NCBI RefSeq assembly: GCF_020181035.1
Contig: NZ_JAIQYY010000029.1
Span: forward strand, 1 to 63,331
Reading direction: 5' to 3'
Origin: Streptomyces sp. CoH27
Lineage (GTDB): Bacteria; Actinomycetota; Actinomycetes; Streptomycetales; Streptomycetaceae
DNA length: 63,331 nucleotides
The position numbers were made by a program, and so were the translations under genes. Under the pieces are notes generated by a model, which saw nothing but the letters and a program-made list of their open reading frames with translations, was not told where the DNA came from and did no database searches. Below, in pieces: positions 21,646 to 32,200 of the stretch (within the stretch, counting starts at the first letter, position 1; every line of letters starts with the position of its first letter).

Positions 21646-23214
21646 TCAGATCCTCTCGAACGGAACGGCCGGGGGCGCGGGGACGGCAAGGACGGTGTGC
21701 GTGCCGCTGCCCCACACGGGGTCGGGCAGCCGGTGCCGGTCCGGTTTGCCGTTGGCGTCCAGGGGCAGCGCCTCAACCGCCATGTACTCGGCGGGCAGCA
21801 TGTGCCGGGGCAGCCGGCCGGCGAGCAGCCGGTGCGCCTCGGCCGCCGGGACACGCGCGCCGGGCCGGGGGACGACGTAGGCGACGATCCGCTTGTCGCC
21901 GGGGGGCGCGGGGCGGGCGACGACCAGGCAGGCGCGCACACCGGGCACGTCGAGCAGGGCCGTCTCGATCTCACCGGGTTCGACGCGGAAGCCGCGCACC
22001 TTCACCTGCCGGTCGGCCCGGCCGAGGAACTCGACCACCCCGTCGGGGCGCATCCGGGCCAGGTCCCCGCTCCGGTAGGCCCGCCCGTCCTCGGTGCCGG
22101 GCTCGGTGACGAAGCGCTCGGCGGTCAGTTCGGGCCGGTCGTGGTAGCCGCGGGCCACCGTCTCCCCGGCGATCCACAGCTCGCCCGTCTCCCCGGGCGG
22201 CAGGACCTCGCCCTGCTCGCCGACGACGTGGAAGCGGACGCTGGGGATGGGGGTGCCCAGCGGCAGCGGGCTCTCCACGCTCTCCGGGTCGGACACGAAG
22301 TGCCGGGAGCAGATCACGGTGGTCTCGGTCGGCCCGTAGACGTGCGCCACGGTCAGCCCCGGGTTGGCGGCCAGGGCGCGGCGCACCCGCTGCGGGGAGA
22401 CGATGTCGCCGCCGGTGACGACGGTGCGCAGCCCGGCCAGGGCGGCCGGGTCCTCGTCCACGAGCTGGTGGAACAGGCCGACCGACAGCCACAGGTCGGT
22501 CACCCGGTGGGCGGTGAGCACCTGCGTCAGTTCCTCCGAGCCGAACATGTCCTCGGGCGGGAACACCAGCCGGGCGCCGCGCAGCAGCACGCCCCACGTC
22601 TCCAGCACGGACGCGTCGAACGAGAAGGAACTGGTCCGCAGCATCGCCCGGCCCGGCCCGAGTCCGACGAAGTCCTGCCCGAGAGCGAAGGCCAGCACAT
22701 TGCGGTGTTCGACCAGCACCGCCTTGGGCAGCCCGGTCGAGCCCGAGGTGTAGATGGCGTACGCCAGGCTGTCCGGCGCGGCCGGCACACTCGTCAGTAC
22801 GTCTTCGGGATCATCGGGGAGGAGGTCCGGTGTGAGCACCTCGCAGCCGGCGAGCCCGTCCGTCAGTTCCTCCAGCTCCTCCAGTTCCTCGGCCGAGCCG
22901 GCGATCAGCAGCCGGATGCCGCTGTCGCGGCGCATGTGCGCGAGCCGGTCCGCCGGATACGACAGGTCCAGCGGCACATAGGCGGCCCCGGCCCTGATCA
23001 CCGCGAGCATCGTCACCACGAACCGCGGCGAGGGGCGGGCGGCGACGCCGACCAGTTCCCCGGGCCGTACCCCGTGCCGGCGCAACCGGCGGGCCAACCG
23101 CCCCGCCCGCGCGTCCAGTTCCCGGTACGTGAGCACGGTGTCCGCGCTCTCCACCGCCACCGCGTCCGGAGTGCGCTCCGCCCAGCGGCGGAACGCCTCG
23201 TCCAAGGTCACCAT
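21646..23214 (-). CDS. free-standing adenylation enzyme (A domain)
   Basis: 522 residues, a complete lone A domain: IYTSGSTGLPKAV, SFSFDASVLETWGVLL, VYGPTETTVICS, YRSGDLARM, QVKVRGFRVEPGEIE and LDANGKPDRHRL with the final catalytic lysine. The specificity residues read DALWVGVVI-K; the W at the fourth position resembles some valine codes, so a hydrophobic residue is a weak prediction. Having no carrier domain, it must load one in trans. The free carrier protein at 35456-35713, the only free T domain in the window, is the obvious partner. ATG 23214 overlaps the stop of the large NRPS gene by 7 bp. The longer open frame upstream is inside that gene and was rejected. Confidence 0.9.
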   Translation of the reverse strand: MVTLDEAFRRWAERTPDAVAVESADTVLTYRELDARAGRLARRLRRHGVRPGELVGVAARPSPRFVVTMLAVIRAGAAYVPLDLSYPADRLAHMRRDSGIRLLIAGSAEELEELEELTDGLAGCEVLTPDLLPDDPEDVLTSVPAAPDSLAYAIYTSGSTGLPKAVLVEHRNVLAFALGQDFVGLGPGRAMLRTSSFSFDASVLETWGVLLRGARLVFPPEDMFGSEELTQVLTAHRVTDLWLSVGLFHQLVDEDPAALAGLRTVVTGGDIVSPQRVRRALAANPGLTVAHVYGPTETTVICSRHFVSDPESVESPLPLGTPIPSVRFHVVGEQGEVLPPGETGELWIAGETVARGYHDRPELTAERFVTEPGTEDGRAYRSGDLARMRPDGVVEFLGRADRQVKVRGFRVEPGEIETALLDVPGVRACLVVARPAPPGDKRIVAYVVPRPGARVPAAEAHRLLAGRLPRHMLPAEYMAVEALPLDANGKPDRHRLPDPVWGSGTHTVLAVPAPPAVPFERI

Positions 23215-26200
23215 CGCGCGTCCTCCAGTCCGACGCCCAGTTCGTGCAGCAGTTCTCGCAGGAAGTCCTCTCCGGCATCGGAGTTGGACGTGACCACCAG
23301 GCCGAGGCCGCGGTCCGGGTCCGCCCAGGTGAGCGAGCGGAAACCGGGCACACCGCCGGTGTGGCCGAACCAGCGCCGCTCGCCGTACGGTTTGCCGATC
23401 GTGCCGAGGCCGCCCGGGGTGCCCGGCACCGGCCGCAGCATCTCGGCCGCCGACTCGGCGGTGAGGAAGGCCGCAGGCCCGCCGGCCACCGCCCGCTGGA
23501 TCTCGATCGCGACCCGGGCCACATCCGCGGGCGTGGACCACAGGCCGCCCGCGGCGGACTCCGGGTACAGATGCCAGCCCTCGGGGTAGGCGGTGCCGTC
23601 GAGGCGGTGGTTGACGGCCACCGGGCCGTCGTAGCGGTACGGCGCGTCCGGCGCGAAGTCGCTGTCCGACATGCCGAGCGGCTCCAGCACCAGGGAGCGC
23701 AGCAGCGGCCCGAACGGCTGCCCGGTGACGTCCTCCAGCACCTGCTGTACGACGGCGTAGTTGCTGCTGGAGTACTGGTACCCGGAGCCCGGCGGGCGTT
23801 CCGGACGTACAGCGGGCGTCACCGCAGGCGGGCGGCCGTCGAGCACCTCGCGCAGCGCCGGCATCCGCTCGTCGCCGCGGTAGCCGTGGTAGGCCTGCTC
23901 ACCCAGACCGGAGGTGTGGCTGAGCAGGTGGCGCAGGGTCACGCCGCCCTCGCCGGGCAACCGCCAGGTGGTGAGCAGCCGGTTGACGTCCGTGTCGAGG
24001 TCCAGGCGGCCCTCCTGGACCAGGCGCAGGACGGCCAGCGCGGTGACGTGCTTGCTGATGGAGCCGACCTGGAACAGGGTCCGCGCGTCCACCGGGGTGG
24101 GGTTCTCGGTCCCGAGGGTGCCGAAGCCCCAGGCGCCGCGCAGCTCGCCGTCGGCGATGACCGCGATGCCCACGCCGGGCACCCGGTGCCGCAGCATCGG
24201 CAGCAGCGGGGCCGGTGTCCCGGCGAACAGCCGCTCCACGAACGGCTCGGCGGGCCGCCGTACCGCGCCCGGCGTGGCGCTGTGCTCCACCAGGGCGGTC
24301 AGCCGGCGCAGATACCGCTCGGCCAGGTCCTCGACGGTGGCGGCGTCGAAGTGGTCGGCGGCGTAGCGCCACACCAGGTGCAGCTGCCCTTCGAGGACCG
24401 CCGAGTCGATCTCGACGAGGTGCGAGCGCCGCTGCTCGGGGTCGACCGGTTCGCCCAAGGCCTGCGGCAGCGGCCGGAACGCGCCCGCCACGGTGCCGGT
24501 GCCGTCGCGGCGGCCATGGTAGTTGAAGCAGACCTGCGGCCGCGGCCGGCCGGCGAGGGTGTCCCGGGTGCCGGGGCGCAGGTGCCGGGCGAGTCCGTCA
24601 CCGACGCTTCCGGCCGGCGCGGCCCGCAGGTGTTCGCGGACGGCCGCGACACAGGCGGCCGTGTCGTCCGGGTCGGGCAGGGTGACCACGACGGGCCGTA
24701 CGCCGGTGAACCAGCCCACCGTGCGGGAGAGGTCGACCTCGTCGAACAGGGCCTCGCGGCCGTGCCGTTCGACGTCGAACGCGGCGGTGTCGCCCCCGGT
24801 CCACTCGGTGAGGGTGCGGGCGAGCGCGGCCAGCATCAGATGGTCCGGTTCCGCTCCATGGGCGGCGGGCGCCCGGCGCAGCAGCGCCTCGGTGACGGCG
24901 GCCGGGAGGACGACCCGCACGGTCCGGGAGCGGCCCTCGGTGTTCTCGCCGTCGGCCCGGTCCAGCGGCAGCGGCGCTGCGGCGGGCCGGGGCAGCGCCC
25001 AGTACTCCGCCTCCGGGCGGAACTCCGTGCTCGCCGCGTGCTCCGCGAGCCGCCGCGCCCAGTACTGCACGGAGGTGGTCTTGGCGGGCAGCGCGCCGCC
25101 GGCGACCAGGGTGTTGAGGTCCTCCACCAGGATGTTCCAGGAGACGGTGTCGACGGCGACATGGTGCACGACCAGCAGCAGGCGCCGGGCCGGCCGCAGC
25201 AGCACGGCCCGCAGCAGCGGCCCGTGGGCCAGGTCGAGCCCGGCGTGCGCCGCCTCTACCGCGGCCGCCTCCTCCGCCGCGTCGACGACGGTGAGCAGGT
25301 CGGCGTCCTCCGCCTCGGCCAGGTACTGCCGCCACCCGTCCGCCTCCCGCGTCCAGCGCAGCCGGAGGGCGTCGTGGTGGCCGGCCAGCGCCGACAGCGC
25401 CGCCCGCAGCGGGCCGGCCGCCACCGTCGCGTCGACGGCGAGCAGCAGCGACTGGTTGAAGCGGTCGCGGGGCCCCAGCTCGGCGTACTGCGCCTGGATC
25501 GGCCCCAGCGGCACCTCGCCGGTGACCCGGCCCTGCTCGGCGTGGACCACCACCGCGCGGCCCCGGGCGGCCGCCGCGTCGATCGCCGCGGCCAGACCGG
25601 CGATCGTGGGATGCTCGAACACCATGCGCGGGGTGACGGGCAGGCCCGCCTCCCGTGCCCGGGCGACGGTGTGGATCAGCAGGATCGAATCACCGCCCAT
25701 GACCCGGAAGTCGTCGTGCACGCCCACCCGCCGCACCCGCAGCACCCGCGCCCAGATACCGGCCAGCGTCTCCTCGGTCGCGGTGCGCGGGGCGACGTAC
25801 GACTGTGCCGCCGCCCCCGCGTCCGGCTCGGGGTCCGGCAGGGCCGCGCGGTCCACCTTGCCGTTGGCGTTCAGCGGTACGGCGTCCAGGGCGACGAAGG
25901 CGTTCGGCACCATGGCGTCGGGCAACTCGGCCCGCAGCGCGGCCCGCAGCTGCTCGGGGGCGGTGCCGCCCGTGGTGTAGCCGACGAGGATCTTTACGCC
26001 GTCCAGTGCCCGGACGTCGACCACGGCGTCCTTCACACCCGGGGCGCGGCGCAACGCGTCCTCGATCTCACCGAGTTCGACGCGGACACCGCCGATCTTC
26101 ACCTGGTGGTCGGTGCGCCCGCCGAACTCCAGCGTGCCGTCCGCCCGCCACCGGCCCAGATCCCCGGTCCGGTACAGCCGGGCGCCGGGCGGCCCGAACG

Positions 26201-29200
26201 GGTCGGGCACGAACCGCTCGGCGGTCAGTCCGGGCCGGCCGTGGTAGCCGCGGGCCAGGCCGAGACCACCGATGAACAGCTCCCCGCTGATCCCGACGGG
26301 CACCGGAGACATGTCCGCGTCGAGGACGTACACGGTGTTGTTGTCGAACGGGCGGCCCAGACTGACGGCCCCGTCCTCGGCGGCGACATCCGCCTGCGTA
26401 CACACATGGAAGGTGGAGTCGATCGACACCTCGGTGGCGCCCCAGGTGTTGTCCAGGCTCACCCGGTCCCCGAACAGCTCCCGGAACCTGCGGACCAGGA
26501 CGGGCCGCAGCGCCTCACCGCTGGTCAGGACCGAACGCAGCCGGGTCATGGCCGCCGCCCGCTCCGGGGTGAGCACATCCAGGAACACCTCCAGGACGCT
26601 GGGCACGAACTGCACGTGCACCACCCCGTGGCGGATCACCGCGTCGGCGATCTCATGGGCGTCGCGGTGCGCACCCGGCGCCAGCAGCACCACCTGGCCA
26701 CCGGTGATCAGCGGCCACAGGATCTCCACTGCGGCGTCGTCGAAGGTGAGCGTCGTCTTGTGCAGCACCGCGTCACCGGGCTGCAGCCCGTGCCGCCGCT
26801 GCATCCACCACATCCGGTTGACCCAGCCCTCGTGCGTGGAGGCCACGCCCTTGGGGCGGCCGGTGGAGCCGGAGGTGTAGTACAGCGAACACAGATCGGC
26901 GGGCAGTGCCACCGGCGCCGGGTCGTGGTCCGGCTCGTCCTGCCACACGGCCGGGTCGTCCAGCGCGAGGACCGGTACGGCCGTCTCCGCGCCGTCCGGC
27001 AGCGACTCCACCAGCCGACGCTGGGTGAGCACCGCCTGGGCGCGGGCGTCGGCGAGGATGTACGCCTGCCGCCGGGCCGGGTGTTCGGGGTCGACGGGTA
27101 CGAAGGCGGCGCTCGCCTTGAGGATGGCGACGACGCCGATCACGTGCTCCAGGGAGCGCTCGGTGCACAGGGCCACCAGCGACCCGGCGCCGACGCCCAT
27201 GCGGCGCAGCCGGTGCGCGACCCGGTTGGCCCGGCTGTTCAGCTCGGCGTAGGTCAGGCCCTCCGCGCCGCAGCGGACGGCGAGGGCGTCCGGGGTGCGC
27301 GCGGCCTGCTCCTCGATGAGGGAGTGCAGGGTGCGCTCGGCGGGGAAGCCGGCCCCGGTGGCATTCCAGTCACGGACGACCAGGCCGTACTCCTCCTCGG
27401 ACAGCATGGGCAGCCCGGCCGCCCGGTCGTGGTCCTCGGTGAGCGCGGTCAGCAGCCGTACCGTCTGGGCGAGCAGCCGGCGGGCGGTCGGCTCGTCGTA
27501 GCGGGAGCGGTCGCAGCCGAGCTCCAGGACGAGCCGGTCGGTGCGCACGGCCTCCAGGACCAGCGGGTAGCCGGTGTCGCGGACCTCGCTCTCCGGGACC
27601 GGCCGTACGCCCTTGGGGAGGCTGCCGGTACCGACGTCGGTGAAGACGACGAGCGAGTCGAACAGCCGCTTCCCGCCCGGCACTTCGGCCGCGCGCTGCA
27701 CCTCGCCCAGGGACACGTGCTCGCGTCCGGCCAGGCCGGCCAGCCGCTGGTGCACCGAGCGCAGCAGGGCGGCGGGCGGGGTGTCCGGGTCGACGTCGAG
27801 ACGCAGCGGCAGCGTGTTCATCAGCAGCCCCACCATCGACTCGATGCCGGGGACGTCCCCGAACCGGCCGGAGAGGGTCGTGCCGAACAGCACGTCCCGC
27901 TCGCCGCTGGTGCTGGCGAGCAGCAGCGCCCACGCGGTATGCACGAGTGTGCCGACGGTGACGCGGTGCCGGCGGGCGGTGCGGTCCAGGGCGGTGAGGA
28001 GGCCCGCGGGCAGCGCCTGTCGTTCGGTGTGCACGGCGGCGGGCCGGCCGGTGGGCCGGCTGCCGGGCAGCGGGGTGGGCCGGGTGAAGCCGGCCAGCTC
28101 GGTCCGCCACCGCTCCAGGGCACGCGCGGTACCGCCGTCCGCGCCCTGCCGCTGAAGCCAGCGCAGATAGTCCCGGTACGGGGGCGGCGGGGGCGCGTCC
28201 GGGAGCCGCCCGATGTCCGCGCGGTGCCGATAGGCGGTGAAGGCCTCCGCGAACAGGGCGTGCAGGCTCCACCCGTCGAACACGATGTGGTGCGTGGTCC
28301 ACACGAACCGGTGCCGGTCCTCGGCCAGCCGCACCAGCAGGAACCGCGCGGGCGGCGCCTCGGCCAGGTCGAACACGGTACGCCGCTCGTCCTCGGTCAG
28401 CTCAGCGAGCCGCGCCGCGCGCTCCTCGCCGGGCAGCCCGGTCAGGTCGACGCGGGTGAACTCCGGTGCCGCGCGGCGCCGTACGACCTGCACCGGGTGC
28501 GGTACGTCCGCCCAGCGGAACGTGGAGCGCAGGATCGCGTACCGGTCGACGAGATACCGCCACGCCTCCTCGAAGGCGTCCTGGTCGAAGGCGCCGTCGA
28601 GGTCCACCGCGAAAGTGCGCACATAGTCGGCGGTCTCCGCCAGGGTGTGCAGGAGCAGGCCGGTCTGGAGCGGGGAGAGCGGCAGCACGTCCTCGGTGTC
28701 CGCGCGCCCGACGGTGCCGAGGAGCACGTCCAGCTCGGCCGGGGTGAGGCCGGCGAGGGCGAACGGCTCGGTGCCGGATTCCGGGGCGGTGACCTCGGTG
28801 GGCGTGGCGGCCAGTGCCTCGACGGTGGGGTGGGCGAAGAGCCGCCTGGTGGTCAGGGCGAGGCCCCGCTCCCGGGCGCGGGCGGTGATCAGGACCGCCT
28901 TGACGGAATTGCCGCCGAGTGCGAAGAAGTCGTCGCTCACGCCGACCTCGGCGACCCCGAGCACCTCCTGCCAGATCTCTGCGAGGGCCCGCTCGGCAGG
29001 GGTGCGGGGTGCGATGTGCCGGTCCGTCTCGGGGGCGGCGGCGCCGGGGTCCGGCAGCGCCCCGCGGTCGATCTTCCCGGCCGGGCTGAGCGGCATGCGC
29101 TCCAGCACGACGAACCGGGCCGGAACCATGGCGCGGGGCAGTTCGCCGCGCAGGAAGTCACGCAGGTCCGCCGGGTCCGGGCCGGCACCGCAGACGTACC

Positions 29201-32200
29201 CGGTGAGGAACGGCTCGCCGCTGCCGTCCCGGTGGACCGCCACGGCGGCCATGGCCACGTGCGGGTGCCGGGTCAGCGCCTCCTCGATCTCGCCGAGTTC
29301 GATGCGATGGCCGCGGATCTTGACCTGGTGGTCGTTCCGGCCGAGGAAGCGGATCCGGCCGTCCGCCCGGCGGGCGGCGAGGTCGCCGGTGCGGTACAGC
29401 CGGGCGCCGGGCGGCCCGAACGGGTCGGGCACGAACCGCTCGGCCGTCAGCCCCGGCCGGTCGTGGTAGCCCCGGGCCACCCCGGCGCCGCCCAGGTACA
29501 GCTCGCCCGGCGCGCCGATGGGCAGCGGGCGCATGCCGTCGTCCAGGACGTGCGCGGTGTAGTTGGGCAGGGGCCGGCCGATGGTGATCTCGCCGTCGTG
29601 GCCGGTGAGTTCGTCGAAGGTGGCCCACACGGTCGCCTCGGTCGGACCGTACACGTTGACCAGCCGGGGGAGCGGCGCGGTGAGTTCGGCGGCCAGCGGT
29701 TCGGGCAGCGCCTCGCCGCCGGTCAGGGCGCAGCGCACGCCGTCGTCCTCGCCGAACCCGGCGGCCAGCAGCAGCCGCCAGCCGGACGGGGTGGCCTGCA
29801 CATGCGACACCCCGTGCGCCCGGATCAGCGCCCGCTGGGCACCGCCGTCCCAGCGGTCCTCCTCCGGTACGACGACGACCCGGCCGCCGGTGGTCAGCGG
29901 CACGAACAGCTCGACCGTGGAGATGTCGAAGGACAGCGCGGTCAGCCCGAGCCACACGTCGTCCGGCGCGGCGCGCAGGACGTCGGCCATGGCCGCGACG
30001 AGCCGCGCCAGCGAGCCGTGCGCGACCTCGACACCCTTGGGCCGGCCGGTGGAGCCGGAGGTGTACAGGACGTAGGCGAGATCGGCGGGCAGCGGGGTGA
30101 CCGGATCGCCGTCGGGTGCTTCCCCGGCCGACTCCTCGATGCGCAGGACCGTGCGGCAGGCGGCGGCGAGCGCGGTGGGCGGTGCGGGGGAGGCGAGCAG
30201 GACGGTGGCACCGGAGTCGGACAGGACGTAGGCGGCCCGTTCGTCCGGGTACTCGGGGTCCAGCGGCACATAGGCGGCCCCGGCCCGCCATACGGCGAGC
30301 ACGGCGACGAGCAGATCGGCGGACCGGTCGGCCCGCAGCGCGACCCGGTCCCCGGGCCGCACCCCTTCTTGCCGCAGCCGGTGGGCCAACGCCCTTGCAT
30401 GCGCGTCCAGTTCGGCGTAAGACAGCCGCTGCCCGCGGGAGACGACGGCGACCGCGTCCGGGGTACGGGCGGCCTGAGCGGTGATCATCGCGGGCACGGT
30501 GGTGGCGTGCGGGAACTCCCGCTCGGTGGCGTTCCACCGCCGGACGATCAGATCGTGGGCGTCCTCGGGCAGCGCGGCCAGCTCGCGCAGCCGGGCCGCG
30601 GGCCGGTCGGCGAACGTGGTGAGCAGATGCCCGAGCGAGGCCAGCAGCCGTTCGGCGTCCGCGGTGTCGACGTGGTCGTCCTCGTGGACGAGTTCCAGTA
30701 CGGCGCCGCTCGCGGCGAACCGGGCGCTGAGCATCAGCGGCAAGCCGCTGCTCTGCCGAACGGGCCCCATGCGGACGGCGAGCCCGCCGAGGTCGGCGCG
30801 GTCGGCGAGCGCGAGGTTCTGGAAGACCAGGACGCTGTCGAACAGCCGCTGATCACGCGGGACGTGTGACCAGGAGTGGATGTCGGAGAGGGCGCAGTGC
30901 TCGACGTCCCGGAGCGCGGCGAGCTGCCCGGCGAGCCGGCCCAGCCAGTCGCCGAGCGTCTCGTCCTCGTCCCAGCGGACGCGCACGGGCAGGGTGTTGA
31001 TCAGCAGGCCGACGGTCCGCTCGATCCCCGGCAGGTCGGCGGACCGGCCGGAGACCGTCAGTCCGAACACCACGTCGTCGCGGCGGCTCCAGCGGCCGAG
31101 CAGCAGCGCCCACGCGCCCTGCACCAGGGTGCCGAGAGTGCAGCGCCGCTCCCGGGCGAGCCGGTTCAGCCGCTCCACCACGGCACTGTCCAGGGTGAGT
31201 TCGACGCTGCGGGCCTCGCCGCCTGCGGTGCCCTCCGCGGGGCGGCGCACGACCGGGACCGGGGTGGGTTCGCTCACCCCCGCCAGCTGGTCGCGCCAGT
31301 AGCGCTCGGCCGCGCCCGGATCCTGGCGCTCCAGCCACTCCACGTAGGTGCGGTGCGGGACCGGTTCGGGCAGGTCCCGCGGCGGGCGGCCGTCGCGGCG
31401 CAGGGCGGTGGCGGTGGCGAAGACCTCGTTCAGCAGCGGGCCGACGCTCCAGCCGTCGGCGAGGATGTGGTGGCTGTGCCAGACGAGGTGGTGGGCGGCG
31501 GGGCCGGTGCGGATCAGCTGGAAGCGGTGCGGCGGGGTGCGGAACAGGTCGAAGCCGCGCCGGCGTTCCGCGGCCAGCAGCGCATCGAGGCGGCCGGGCA
31601 GCTCGCTCGCGGGAGTGCCGGTCCAGTCCAGGACCTGGAAGTCGACGGGCGCCGTGCGGTGGACGACCTGGAGCGGACGCGGGACGCCCTCCCAGCGGAA
31701 GGAGCAGCGCAGCGCGTCGTGCCGGTCGACGACGTGTTGCCACGCGGACCGCAGGACGTCGGGGTCGAGGTCGCCGTCGATGTCGACGCGGTACTGGTTG
31801 AAGTAGGCGCTGCCGTCGGGGTCGTGGACGCTCTGGAACAGCATCCCGGCCTGGAGCGGGGTGAGCGGGTAGATGTCCTGGATCCCGCCGGGCGGTGCGT
31901 CCGCGAGGATCCGGTCCAGTGCCTCCTGGTCCAGGCCGGCGAGCGGGAAGTCCCGTGGGGTGGGCCGTACGGCGCCCGGTGCGGGCTCCAACGGCTCGGC
32001 GACGGCAGCGAGTTCGGCCAGGGTCTGGTGGTCGAAGACCTGCCGGGTGGTGAGCGCGTAGCCGGCCTCGCGGGCCTTCGACGCCAGGAACACCGCGCTG
32101 ACCGAGTCACCGCCGAGCACGAAGAAGTTGTCCTGCGGGCCGGTCACCGGGACGCCGAGCAGCTCGGTCCATACGGCGGCCAGGGCGCGCTGGGCTCCGT

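Noticed and set aside
23244..30869. 2541-codon open frame on the plus strand opposite the giant NRPS gene, and a similar 1501-codon one at 30876-35381
   Set aside because: Both mirror conserved NRPS motifs in the antisense frame. High third-position GC leaves few stops on the other strand; the Gly/Gln/Val-rich translation matches no domain.
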